Counted from the stretch's first letter, positions 22,501 to 37,500 are shown. The stretch is 64,000 nt of DNA from Achatina immaculata (GCA_009760885.1 CM019702.1:50224840-50288839); one strand, 5' to 3'. The notes: generated by a model from the letters alone, not told the origin. Program-made: numbers and translations.

Positions 22501-25500
22501 CTCATTGCAGTATCCACTATATCTTTACTTCTATTCAAAATAACCTTGCAAAATACTTTTGACACAAGTGATATTAAAGTTACTCCTCTCCAGTTGTTAC
22601 AGTCACTAAGGTTGCCTTTTTTTTGGTATTTTAACAATGATTCCTTTTTTCCAGTTAGAAGGAACTTTCTCTCCTTTCCAAATCTTGTTAAACATTCTCT
22701 GTAGTTGTCTCATGCTGTCACTATCGATAGCTTTTAGCATTTGGCTGTTATTTCATCTTCACCTGCAGCTTTGTTGTTAGCCATTAAATTCACTGCTGTT
22801 TCTATTTCATGCAATTTAATTTCATCTAGGTTTACATTTAGTTGTGGGGCTGATAAGTCAGTTTCAACGTTTAACAATTCTTTTGGGTGTGGTCGATTAA
22901 GTATTTCTTGGAAGTGTTCAGCCCATCTTTGCTTTTGGTCTTTATTTGATGTTAATAGTGTTCCAGTTTTGCTAAGGATTGGTCTTTCTTTAGATGTAAT
23001 AGTACCTGTTAGCCTCTTTTGTATGTTATATAAAGTTTTGCTGTCTCCTGTTTTTGCTGCTTTTTCTGCCTCTTTCGCCATATTGTCTATGTATTCTCTT
23101 TTATCCCTTCTAGCTGAATTTTTTACTTTCTTGTCTATTTCTTTGTATTTTGCTTTCACCAGATCTTTTCCAAGATCTGTTTTTGCATTCAACATGTCTA
23201 ATTTGACTGCTCGTCTTTTATGTATATACTCCCATGTTTTTTCTGATATCCATGCTTTTCTATTTGGTTTTTTCAGTCCAGCTCTTGCTTTTGCTGCTGT
23301 GATTATGGCTGTGCTGTAAGAATTCCTTAATTCATCTATACCTATCTCCTCAACTTCACTGGGTGTTTTGGAATGATTGGCAAGTTCCTGATTGAACTTA
23401 ATGTTATTATTTTCTTCTTGTAGGCTGTGGCTGTTTATCTTTCTGTGCACTGATTTGTTGTGTTGGCTTTTCAATTTTAGTTTTATTTTCCCTATGCACA
23501 GGTTGTGATCACTGTTGACATCTGCGCCCCTATAAGCCCTTTCATCTATGAGAGATGTTCTGTATTGTTTTCTAATACAAAAATGATCTATCTGGTTTCT
23601 AGTTCTATCATCTGGAGATATCCACGTTGTTTTATGTATCTCTTTGTGTGGGAATATTGTGCCTCTAATGACCATGCCCTCTGTTAGACATATTTCAATT
23701 AATCTTTAGACATATTTCAATTAATCTTTCTCCGTTCTGATTAACCATGTCAATTCCTTCTTTCCCCATCACTTTTTCAACGTCGGTATTATCTTTCCCT
23801 ACCTTAGCGGTGAAGTCCCCCATAGCAATTAGGATGTCGTGTTTAGGGACTTTGTTGATAATTTGTTGTAGTTGGTGATACAAGTCGTCTTTCACATCAT
23901 CATCTGCATCATTCGTGGAGGCATAACATTGTATTATTGTCATTCTTCCGTGTCTTAGGTTGTATCGTGCTCTTATTATACGACTGTTCACTGGTTCCCA
24001 TTCTACAAGGCTATTTGTTGCTATGTTTGACATAATAATACCTACCCGATGCCGGATTTTACCATCATTTCTGCCTGAATGTATTATTAACTTACCGTTT
24101 TCCGCCGATCTTTTACCTGCTTCTGGCCATCGCATTTCGCTGATGCCCAGTATGTCTAGATGGTATCTCTCCATTTCTTTGATGACCTGAGTAGTCTTTG
24201 TTGGCGCTGCCATCGTTCTCACATTCCAGAATCCAATCTTTGTCACATGTTTGGGGCCGACGAATGAGCTCCTCGGAGTTGGCATCCCTGATGCTCGGTT
24301 GGTTTCTCTGCGAGTTTCCATAACAATATCTGTTAGACATATGCAAGTGTTAATCATAATTCTTGTGTTGGTGTTATTCATAACTCTTGTGTGTTATTCA
24401 TAATTCATGTGTAGGTGTTATTCATAAATCTTGTGTGTTATTCATAATTCTTGTGTATGTGTTATTCATAATTCTTGTGTAGGTGTTATTCATAAATCTT
24501 GTGTGTTATAATTTTTGTGTAGGTGATATTCATAACTCTTGTGTGTTATTTATAACTCTTGTGTAAGTGTTAACTATGACTCTTGTGCATAGGTTAATCA
24601 TGACTCTTGCAGGGTAAAATTTGTAATATTTTTCCTGCTATATTAGAACTAAGGATGGGCATGATTCCAGTCATTTCTGAAGAGGTCTGTTTTGACAGTG
24701 TGGGGAAAATCTGTGTAACCGTCAGGTTGTTTAAGGAAAGCACATATAAAAATAATCTGTGCAACCAGTAGAAGCACTCACTGCTTGATAGTCTGTCAGA
24801 TTAACCTAGATACATCTCTCTAGAGCCTTCCGTCTAAACGGGCACCTGCATGTGTAGATACGCAGTTCGTGAAAATCACTCTTCCAGTGTCCTATGTACA
24901 CATTAATTGTTGTCACAGAAACTTTACACTTTCACAACATAATTTTTTTTTATTCTTTCACCAACTGAATTCGTAATTCCTGTTGCACTAGTAAGAACAC
25001 ACTATTATCTAAAAATGAGTCCTGGAATATCTATCTTTCTATCTGAGGTATAGCGTGTACTTTGTCTGCAGATATATTTCAGATTAGGATAATCTTATTG
25101 TGACACACTAATCTGCTAAACAAAATCTTCCCTTGCATAATTAATAATATACCCTAATTGTATATGTTAGACATCAGAGTTTACTAGAGTGTGTAAGATA
25201 TCAAAGTATATTAGAGTATGTAAGATATCTGAGTATATTAGAGTATGTAAGATATCACAGTATATTAGAGTATGCACGATATCACAGTATATTAGAGTAT
25301 GTAAGATATCACAGTATATTAGAGTATGTAAGATATCACAGTATATTAGAGTATGTAAGATATCACAGTATATTAGAGTATGTAAGATATCACAGTATAT
25401 TAGACATCAGATTATAGTAGAGTTTATTAGACATCAGTGTGTTAGACATCAGAGTTTAATAGAGTGTGTAAGATATCAGAGTATATTAGAGTGTGTAAGA

Positions 25501-28500
25501 TATCACAGTATATTAGAGTATGTAAGATATCACAGTATATTAGAGTATGTAAGATATCACAGTATATTAGACATCAGATTATAATAGAGTTTATTAGACA
25601 TCAGAGTGTGCTAGACAACAGAATGTGTTAGACAACAATGTAATAGACATGAGCGTATGTTAGACATCAGAGTGTGCTAGACAACAGAGTATATTAGACA
25701 ACAGAGCATGTTAGACATCAGGGTATATTAGACAACAGAGTGTGTTAGACATCAGAGTATATTAGACAACAGAGTGTGTTAGACATCAGGGTATATTAGA
25801 CAACAGAGTGTGTTAGACATCAGGGTATATTAGACAACAGAGTGTGTTAGACATCAGAGTATATTAGACAACAGAGTGTGTTAGACATCAGGGTATATTA
25901 GACAACAGAGTGTGTTAGACATCAGAGTATATTAGACAACAGAGTGTGTTAGACATCAGAGTATATTAGACAACAGAGTGTGTTAGACATCAGGGTATAT
26001 TAGACAACAGAGTGTGTTAGACATCAGAGTATATTAGACAACAGAGTGTGTTAGACATCAGGGTATACTAGACAACAGAGTGTGTTAGACATCAGAGTAT
26101 ATTAGACAACAGAGTGTGTTAGACATCAGGGTATACTAGACAACAGAGTGTGTTAGACATCAGAGTATATTAGACAATGTTTCTAAGACATCAAAGTATT
26201 AGACATCAGAGTATGCTAGACATCACAATGTGTTAGGCATTAGAGTGTGTTAGACATCAGAGTGTGTTAGGCATCAGAGTGTGCTAGACATCAAAGGTTG
26301 TAAAACATCAGGGTATGTTAGACATCAGAGTATGCAAGACATCAAAGTGTGCTAGACATTAAAGTATGTAAAATATCAAAGTGTGTTATACATTAGAATG
26401 TGTTTGACATCAATGTCTGTAAAACATCAGTGTGTTAATTATCAGATTTTGCTAGATATCAAAGTGTGCTAGACATAAATGTCTGTAAAATATCAACGTG
26501 TGTTAGATATCAGAGTGATAGACTTCAAAGTCTGTAAAACATCAGAGTATTGTAGACATCAAAGCGTGTTAGACATAAGAGTATATTAAACATCAGATTA
26601 TACCAGAGTTTATTAGACGTCAGAGTGTGTTAGATAACAGAGTATGTTAGATATCAGAGTATATTAGACATCTGAGTATATTAGACATCAGAGTGTGCTA
26701 GACAACATAGTGTGTTAGACATCAGAGTATGTTAGACATCAGAGGGTCAGACACCACAGTATAACTGACATCAGATTATGTTAGACATCAGAGTATGGTA
26801 GACATCAGATTATGTTAGACATCAGATTATGTTAGACATCAGATTATTTTTGGCATCAAAGCTTGTAAAACATCAAACCATGTTAGACATTAGTGTATGC
26901 TAGACATCAAAAGTCTTTAAAACATCAGTGTGTTAGGTCTTAGACATCAAAGTTTCTAAAACATCACAGTCTGTAAAATATCAGAATGTGTAAGATATCA
27001 GTGTGTGTTAGTCTTCAGGGTGTGTTAGGCATCAGAGTGTGCTAGATATCAAAGTCCATAAAACATCAAAGTATGTGAGACGTCAAAGTATGTTAGACAT
27101 CAGAGTGTGTTAGACATCAGAGTGTGTTAGACATCAGAGTGTGTTAGACATCAGAGTAAGCTGGACATCAAAGTGTTAGACATCAGAGTATGTAAAACAT
27201 CAAATTTTGTAAAACATCAGAGTATCTTAAATGTGAAGGTGAATAAAACATCAAAGATAAGTTTTAGCGTTTTAACTTGTTAGACATTAAAAACTATGAA
27301 TTATTTTAAAGTACTTGTACGAACTCCCTGTCACTGCGAGCTGTTGTTCTTTGCAGCCGATGTTGTAGAGATGTTGAGGATCAGCATCATATCGGCTTGG
27401 GAGTGTGCTATGGCGGCTACTTTTTCAGTCCTGGAGTGCAGCTAAAAAGCAGGGGGTGTGCAATGCTTCTTTAGCAGACTCCACCACCATGGAGACTATG
27501 GCGACCCTTGCCCCATTAGCCAGGCTAGGCCTGTTACTGGGGGTACCACGGAGAGGTGGGTCAGGGTCTTGGTCAGCTATGGGTCGCTAACACTGATGCT
27601 GGCATATCAGCTATAAGTCGCTAACACTGACGCTGGCATATCAGCTATAGGTCGCTAACACTGACGCTGGCATATCAGCTATAAGTCGCTAACACTGACG
27701 CTGGCATATCAGCTATAAGTCGCTAACACTGACGCTGGCATATCAGCTATAAGTCGCTAACACTGACGCTGGCATATCAGCTATAGGTCGCTAACACTGA
27801 CGCTGGCATATTAGCTATAAGTCGCTAACACTGACGCTGGCATATCAGCTATGGGTCACTGATTGCCTCAACGGGGGTCTTCACTCCTATTATTTGCAGA
27901 ACAAATTTCCCGTTGAGCACAGCAGACTTTGATCTCCTCTTTGACTTGATCACGTGCTTTTTCATGATTGTACTATTCACTCCCTTCTTCTGCCCGCCGC
28001 ACCCCTCCTCCTACACCAAAACCGAGTATCATCGCATTTTTTTGTCGCCAGTTCAAAAGTTCAAAGTTTAAAATTCAGACTCCGGCGTCACTGCACCCAG
28101 GACAGCCACATATATGCCCCCGCCGCGTGCCGCAGCATCCATCAAAGAGTTTGCTAATAGTTCCTATCAAATGTTGGTTCTTTACGATGTATTTTCTGCC
28201 ACACAGTTCAGATTTCCTACCAACAACTTTAATTTGTCCTAGCTCCAGCATTCTCTTCACAGCTGCATCGTTCTTCCATTCTCGCTCTTCATTTTCCCGC
28301 AGTCTTTCCAATACAGCTTTTAGCAATGTCGCTCTTCAGCATTCTCTTCCTGCCATTTATTTTAACCTGTCTTCAGTCCATTTTACTATAAAGTTGTACT
28401 TCATCAACTCTCCAACATTTAAATGTCATCGTTTCAAAGTGATAAAATAATAACTTTGTTAAAAATTTCTACATAACATTTACATTGACAAAATGCAGAT

Positions 28501-31500
28501 CTAATTTCAGATGCGACAACTATCAGAAACTAGTAACATCAAAACAACTGTGATAAACATCCCTAGATCGTTGATAGAAATAATCAAACTAGGGCCATTG
28601 TTATAATGTAACAGATTCCAGGAGTAGATCATGCAAAATGTGAAACAAATCTAGAGTAATGTATTACACAAAATCTGTGATTTCACTCTGTGACATATGA
28701 TTACAGAAAAAAACCAATTCCTTTTCTAAAGAAATCACACAATTGCTTAATTCACAATTCTTGAATTTATTTCCTTCACTGAAGCTATATGGGCCAGCGA
28801 AACTATTGTTTAAACTATTGTACATGCACGCCTCCTTACCTCCGTCAGTCTACGGGACACCCTTGGGCAAGGTGGAGTACCCGTATAGCCCCCCGATCAG
28901 GGTGACGTGAAGCCATGGGAGCAGGTGGTGGATGGAATGGGAGAGCAGCCGACAAATAATGTTGGTTATGGTACCATCCTACGATGGTAGGCAGATGATT
29001 TCAATGCAGGGACAATGGCTACGATCACTGGCTAGTACAGTCACTGCCCGGAAGAAAAGCAATGGTAAACTATCTTCTGGAAATATACCAAGAAACCCAA
29101 ACAGCAACATGGAAAGTCAGATAGGAAAAATATCTGGTGGTGAGTCCCCCAGGCAAATCAACATCAAAAGCATTACTAGTCTACAATCTAGTAAGTGATA
29201 GAATCCTCACAATCAGACTTAAGGGCATTCCTAGAAACGTAACAGTTTGATGTAACATCATTAGCAGAATAAGACGAAGTAGAAGCCTTGTATAACACAC
29301 TGCAAACGACGATAGACCAGGTACGGAAAAATGATATTGTAATAATAGTTTGCGATTTTAATGAAAAGAGCAGAAGACGAAGGATATGTTGTGGGGGAAA
29401 TTTAGCATAGGACATAGAATGAGGCAGGTGACAATCTAATGGCGTTTTTCATGGAAAATGAGCTAATGATCGCTAACACACTTTTTAAACAACATCCAAG
29501 AAGACTTTACACATGGACATCACCTGATGGGAAAACCAAGAATCAAATAGATTACATTTTAATGCAAAGAAGGTGGAAATCAAGTATAACATCAGCAAAA
29601 ACTTTACCAGGTGCTGATTGTGAAACGGACCATGAGTTATTAATAACAGAGATAAAGATAAAAAGGACAGTTACGGGATCAAAACCATTCCGCTTTGATC
29701 TTACAAAAAAACCAGAATAGTATAGAAGTGAAGAACCGTTTCTAAATCCTGATGGCTGTACAGGAGGAGATGACACCAGATGAACTGGCTACACAGGCCA
29801 GAGATATCTTAATAACAACAGCTAAAGACATGGTTCCAGTAAAGAAAACACAAAAGAATGGACGGATTACAGCAGGCACACTAGAACTGATAAAACAACG
29901 TAGAGAAATGAAAGCGCAGTAGAAAATAACAAAAGACAACAAAGAGGAAGATAAATCTTTAACAAAAGAAGTACAAAGAAACATAAGAAAAGACAAAAAC
30001 ACTACATACAAGATTGTTGTGAAAGAATAAAATGACATCAGAAGTGTGGAAGAGATAGTGAAATGTTTAAAGAAATGAAGACATTGACGAAAAATGTCAC
30101 ACCTAAGATAAATGTAATTTGTGACGAGATAGGTAAGACCTTAACCGAGACAGAGGAAATTCTAGAAAGGTGGAAGGAATATTGCAAAGGAATGTATGAA
30201 ACAACGGACTGTGAAAGCAGAAATCAACAATGCGAATTATTATTGGAGGAGAAAGAACCCGAACCAACAATAAAAGAAGTTTTATGGGCTATAAAGAATC
30301 TGAAAATTGGTAAATCACCAGGATGTGATGAGATACAGCTGAACTTATTACTTATTATGAACTCAACAATCTGTCATGCACTATGTAAAAAGATATGGCA
30401 TTCAGGTATTTGCCCAAAATAATGGAAAAGAACTGTATTCATACCACTGCCAAAAAAGAGTAACCTGAAATTATGCACAAACTACAGAACTGTTACCATG
30501 ATTAGTCATGCCAGTAAAATTCTATTAAAAATCGTAAAACAATAGTAGAAGAAGTCAAAATGCTTCAAGCTGGTTTTAGATAAGGAAGAGGAACAAAAGA
30601 TCATATATTCAGTAAGATTAATAAAAAGAAATGCAGAGAGATGTGAATCTATATTTATCCTTTATAGACTACTCAAAGGCATTTGATTGTGTACAACACC
30701 AGAAACTTTGGGAAATAATGGAAAAAATGGGATTTCCAACACATTTGATACAGTTAACATCACTGCTGTATCTGCACCAACAGGCAGCAGTAAGAATAAA
30801 TGGTGAAACAACAACTTGGTTTAACATAAAACAAGGGGTCCGTCAGGGGTGCGTATTGTCGAATTACTTATTTAACTTGTATAATGAAAATATAATGAGG
30901 AATGTTAGAGAAGATGTAGACAAAGAATATTACAATGTCATAACAATTGGAGGTTATGAAATACTAGAGATTAGATATGCTGATGACACAGTATTACAGT
31001 CCACAACACAACAAAGAATGGAAAAAACTAATTATGTCAGTCCGTAAGAACAGCGAAGGGCAAAATCTGTATCTTAATGCAAAGAAAACTAAATTGATGA
31101 GAACTGACAAAACAAACAAGGCAGCTGAAATATGTATCAATGAGAAAAAATTGGAAAAGGTGGAGAGTTTTGAATATCTTGGATCACTACTAACTAATAA
31201 TGGAGATAAAATAAAGGAAATTAAAAGGAGGACATCTATTGCTCTTCAGAAAGTAAAACAACTAAAGAATCCGTGGAGAGGAACAGACGGAACTATACAA
31301 ATACGATATTTAAGGGCAGGCATATTTCCCATCGCAACATATGCCTGTAAGACCTGGACACTTAACAAAAAGAAACACATAAACGCTTTTGAATGTAAAT
31401 GCTACAAAAGACTTCTTCAAATATCGTGGAGACAAAAAAAAACAACTAATATATCCATACCACAAGAATTTAATATTTAAGAAGGCTGGCTAGTAAAGAG

Positions 31501-34500
31501 GATTAAAGAGAGAAAACTTAAATATTTTGGACACATTAAACGTCATGATAATCTAGATAAGACCATCTTGGAAGGCTACGTAATGGAAAGAGGGGAAGAC
31601 CAAGGAGAAGATGGCTGCAAGACATCGTTGATGATCTGCAAATGGATGCATCAGCAGCAGGGCATCTTGCTTACAACCGAGAGGCCTACAGGAGTGCTGT
31701 TAGGGAGGCAAAGTTCCGCAAGGGACATGCAAATGACTAATTGACTCAGTCAAGGGACATGCAAATGACTGACTTAGTCAAGGGACATGCAAATGACTGA
31801 CTTACTCAGTCAAGGGACATACAAGTGACTGACTGACTCAGTCAAGGGATATGGCAATGATTGACTGACTGACATGTCTCCTAAAGCAGAAATGACGATG
31901 TACCTTCCTACTGTAGGTCTGGCGGTCTCTGATATTGGTTGCTTGGCAACTCTTGTCTGGACGAACATCTGCTTGTCTCCTCCAGTGCTCTCCGCGGATC
32001 TGACATTTGATTCTATGGAAGTTCAGTACTTGACAGGTGGGATGCCTCACGCAACTTTTGCTCGTCTGACTGCCTGGATCACCGCCTTCATTGCGCTGGA
32101 GAGATGTTTATGTATAACATCACCACACAAGGTTTGTATAAAAACGATAACCACCACTCAAAGTTTGTGTTAAAACAGTAATCATTACCCAGGGTTTGTA
32201 TTACATCAGTACCCTCACTGAAACTTTGTGTTAGAACAGTAAGCACCACTCAAAGATTGTGTTAGAACAGTACATACCACTCATATTTAGCTTTAATAAC
32301 AGCACTACTACATGTCTGCCTCATTTAACATGTAGCATGTCATCATCAGCTGTCTCAAGTATACTTGCCTCATGATCGATGTCTCAAGTATAAGTGCCCC
32401 AGGATCATTATCTCAAGTAGACGTGTCTCAGGATCATTGTCTCAAGTATAAGTGTCAACATCAACATTGTCTCAAGTATCTCAGAATCACTGTCTCAAGT
32501 ATAAGTGTCTCAGGATCATTGTCTCAAGTAAACGTGTCTCAGGATCATTGCCTCAAGTATACTTTTCTCAAATATGTCTCATGTATAATTGTCTCAGGAT
32601 CACTGTCTTAAATATAAGTGACTCAGGATCATTGTCTCAAGTATAAGTGTCTCATGATCATTGTCTTAAGTATAAGTGTCTCATGATCATTGTCTCAAGT
32701 ATAATTGTCTCATGATCATTGTCTCAAGTATAAGTGTCTCAGGATCATTGTCTCTAATATAAGTGTCTTAAGATCATTGTCTCAAGTATAATTGTCTCAG
32801 GATCAATTTCTCAAGTATAAGTGTCTCAGGATCATTGTCAAGTGTCTCAGGATCATTGTCTCAAATATAAGTGTCTCAGAATCATTGTCTCAAGTATAAG
32901 TGTCTCAGAATCATTGTCTCAAGTATAAGTGTCTCAGGATCATTGTCTCAAGTATAGGTGTCTCAGGATCATTGTCTCAAGTATAAGTGTTTCATCATGA
33001 TTGTCTCAAGTATAGGTGTCTCAGGATCATTGTCTCAAGTACTGGCAAAATAATAGAATGTATAAATTAGGAAAATTGGAGGAACAGCTTTATTACTTAA
33101 CGACTACAGAGTTGTGTCGTTTCGGCGCGAGCCTTAATCATACAAAAACATACAGGACGAAGAAATAGAGAGAGGAGATAAAGTATAGATTCACGTGAAT
33201 ACTATTTTTAAAAATTTTAAAAATTAAAAAGAGTACTTAGTTGTAAATTGTAAGGTGTGGCTTGTCCGGCGGTGTGTGTCAGGAATGGATTTAGCAGAAC
33301 GTGGAGACTGTTTAAATAGAGACCTGTGATATGTGGTCAGTGGGTTGTTACTGGGGATGGTGGATGGGGAACCGGGGAGGGTAGAGAGAGTGATACAATG
33401 TTGACCTAGCCAGGAGAAGGTGAAATAGATGATTAGGGAAGAGTGGTTGCAAATTGATGCTGTGAAGAGGTTTGACAAGTAAGAAGGGGTGGAGCTTAGT
33501 GGAGAGGTACTATAATGATTGAAGAGAATGTTAAGTGTAGCTGAACAGCGAGTTTAACCCATGTGGTTCTAGCGTCCCATAATTTTGAATGCAGCGGTTC
33601 TCAAGTGCCAGGCGGCTTGTGTCATCTGCGTGACATTGTTTGATGGCTGTTACCAGAATATCAGATTTGCCTCTGTGGTTGGGGCCATTGAAATGATTTG
33701 GGACTGGTTTCGAAGCATGCTGGGCGATGTCATACAGATGTTTTTGCATGCGGTCCCCTAATCTGAGGCCAGTCTCACCAATATACGTTATTCTGCATCT
33801 TTTGCAAACGATGACATATATCACATTATGGGACTCGCATGTGAATCCCTCATGAAGAGTGAGGATAGTTTTGGGAAAGGTGATCGTTTTCGTTTCCCAG
33901 ACTACCGGGCAGGTAACGCAGCGGGGACGGTTATATTTTCTGGTGCTAATATATGTAAGGCTCTGCTTCAAGTGGCTGTGAACGAGGATGTCCTTAAGGT
34001 TAGGCTCACGTTTGTATGCCAACAGGGGTGGATCAGAGAAAATGTCGCGAGTGTCGGAGTCGAGTTGGATTATCGGCAGATGACGATAAAGAATTTTCTT
34101 AACCATCTGACCATGCCGGTGGAAAGGCAGTACTAACTTAACTCTGTCAGATGGAGTAACAGGCTTTTTCCTGAATACTTCTTTGCGGCTCACTAGTTGG
34201 ATACGGTTGAAGGCAAGATAATAAAACCCTCGTATGACAGCGTAGAAATTTCTCGGGTACGAGGTGTGATTATAAAGTATCCAGAGTAAGGGGGCATAAA
34301 TCCAGACCTGAATGACACAACCGGAAGCGGATAGGCACATGCTGACCCTGACATGTACAGCGCACGTCACTTCTACCCTAATTGTCTGCATTGTTTACAG
34401 TAACATTTTTAAAAATATGACGTATCTGAATCTGTATGTCCGAGTTGTCATTTCGGAAAAAAAACTGAATTAACGAATTTGCATCAGGTTTTGTAAAAAA

Positions 34501-37500
34501 AAAAAAACTTAGCGAAACGTGCTAAGACACATACTTCAAGTTAGTCTATGGAGAGGATTTTTGAGTCCTACACAGGTTTATGAGTGGTGTAAACGTTTTA
34601 AAGATGGCCGTGAAAGTGTTGAGAGTGATGGCAGGCCCACAACCAGCAAAGTTTAAGAAAATATCGAATTTGTCCTCACGTCTGTGATGGGAGGCCCACA
34701 ACCAGCAAAGTTTAAGAAAATATCGAACTTGTCCTCACGTCTGTGATGGGAGGCCCACAACCAGCAAAGTTTAAGAAAATATCGAACTTGTCCTCACGTC
34801 TGTGATGGGAGGCCCACAACCAGCAAAGTTTAAGAAAATATCGAACTTGTCCTCACGTCTGTGATGGAAAATCCTCGTTGAACTATTCATGAATTACGAC
34901 GGATGATTGATAAGTTCGCGGCCTAAGGTGCTACGGATTATTTGTGAACAACTTTGTTTGGGTTATTTCTCAATATAGTCCCCTTGCAAGCTTATGCACT
35001 TAGTCCAGCGATCCTGGAGCATACGCATCCCTTCTTTGCAAAAGTCAGCATCTTGTCAGTAGAAAGTGGTCTACAACATGAATGACGTCATCATCTGAAG
35101 CAAATTTGCGAACACTGAGCTTTTTTTTGAGTTTGGTAAACAGGTAATAGTCCGAAGGGGCTAAATCTGGGGAACAAGGAGGATTTTCAAGAAGCTGGAA
35201 GTCGCATTTATGATTGGCATCCATTGCCACTGCCAACTTGTGAATTGGAGCATTGTCTTGATGAAAGATGACTCCTCTCATCAATTTACCTCGACGCTTT
35301 TCCTTCATTTTAACCTGCAGTTGCTTCACAAGATTAGCGTAATAGGCCCCGGTGACCGTTCTGCCCTTTTGAAGATATTCTACCGGTAGCACACTTTCTG
35401 AATCCCAAAAGATGGATATCACTTTGCCTGCAGACAGAACCACCCTCGATTTCTTTTGAGGTGGGGATCCATGATGTTTCCACTGCTTTGACTGTTCTTT
35501 GATTTATGGTTGAAAATGATGAACCAAAGTCTCATCCACAGTTACAAATTGCTGAAGAAACCTTTCAAGATCTGCATAAAAATGGCCAAGATTGTCTCTT
35601 GACATGTTGAGACGCTGTCGTTTGTGATCAGCTCCAAGAATTTTCGGGATCAATCGAGCACAGACCTTTGTCATTTGAAGATCATTGTGAATAATGGCAT
35701 GAACACGTTCCTGGGAGTTGCCCAACTCAGTAGAAAGGTACCGCTCAGTTAGTCATCGATCCTTTATTATCATGCCATAGATTCTGCCGGTGGTTTCATC
35801 GGTGGTTACATTTCTTGGTCTTTCTGGACGAGGATCATCTCCAGACTCTCCCTTCCATGTTTGAACTGAGCTGCCCATTTCTTCACTGTGCTATAAGAAG
35901 GGGCACTCTCCCCTAGAGTCTCCACCATATCCTCATGGATCTCCTTCAGTGATAAGCCCTTGATGCAGAGATAGTGAATGACTGCTCGATGAGAAATTTT
36001 ATCAATTTTCTCAATTTCTGTCACCCCTTACCACTTCAGTAGCCTGTAAAAAAAATGGTTGCAGTTAATATCTTGAAAGTTGGTGTTTAATCTTACATTA
36101 ACCTGATCTACAAATGTACCTAATATCAACTGTGTGTTTCAAGTATTTGTATCTTATGCCGAAGAATTATCAATCAAACCTCGCATATATATATATATAA
36201 AACAAATAACCGCGGAGATTAAATGTTTGTGTCAAATTGTTTTCATGACTTTCTGTAGAAGGAGATGTAATCTTTATAAAATGCTCACATGCTGAACCAC
36301 AGTCAAAACTGGCTCACACTACTTCGTATAAACTGAGCACCTTCAATCATCTGCTGCACTTATCCTTCAGCGGATTTTATTTTTTATAATATACACCGGT
36401 TACGGTAATCAGTGACCTCCATAATTTTCGCTTTTTCTCTTTTTTAATCGACAGTTTACCAGTAATTATCAGTTAACGCAATCACTGGTATTAATTTTTA
36501 GCACATCAGTTTTTTTTCATATAATTCATTTCACGTAAAAGTTCAGAAACAGCGACAGCAACATGAACTTAAAAGACTGAACATTTGAGTGAAAGATCTC
36601 TGGTAAAAATAAAGAGTATGTCTTCTGAAATAAAACTGTGGCGGACAAAAAAAGATTCACATCTCACCTATATACAGCTATTTCCAGCATGAAGAAAGAA
36701 AGATTCACATCTCACCTATATACAGCTATTTCCAGCATGAAGAAAGAAAGATTCACATCTCACCTATATACAGCTATTTCCAGCATGAAGAAAGAAAGAT
36801 TCACATCTCACCTATATACAGCTATTTCCAGCATGAAGAAAGAAAGATCTAGTTAACAGCAGCTTCTAGACAGTGGACCTCATGTTAGAAGGTGGACTTC
36901 GCACTAGACAGTGGACCGCATGTTAGAAGGTGGACTTCGCACTAGACAGTGGACCTCATGTTAGAAGGTGGACTTCGCACTAGACAGTGGACCTCATGTT
37001 AGAAGGTGGACTTCGCACTAGACAGTGGACCTCATGTTAGAAGGTGGACTTCGCACTAGACAGTGGACCTCATGTTAGAAGGTGGACTTCGCACTAGACA
37101 GTGGACCTCATGTTAGAAGGTGGACTTCGCACTAGACAGTGGACCTCATGTTAGAAGGTGGACTTCGCACTAGGCAGTGGACCTCATGTTAGAAGGTGGA
37201 CTTCGCACTAGACAGTGGACCTCATGTTAGAAGGTGGACTTCGTACTAGACAGTGGACCTCATGTTAGAAGGTGGACTTCGCACTAGGCAGTGGACCTCA
37301 TGTTAGAAGGTGGACTTCGCACTAGACAGTGGACCTCATGTTAGAAGGTGGGCTTCGCACTAGACAGTGGACCATACACTAGACGGTTTACCTCACATTA
37401 GACAGTGGACCTCATGTTAGAAGGTGGACTTCGCACTAGACAGTGGACCATACACTAGACGGATTACCTCACATTAGACAGTGGACCTCACACTAGACAG

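Noticed and set aside
25189..25584. 131-residue protein with repeats of VCKISQYIR
   Set aside because: Product of a 27-bp tandem DNA repeat; no non-repeat coding part.
25151..27290. CRISPR-like array (regular repeats)
   Set aside because: Eukaryotic context, no unique spacers; units are contiguous degenerate monomers.
36638..36856. 72-residue repeat protein
   Set aside because: 48-bp repeat divisible by three; no conserved domain, no flanking coding signal.
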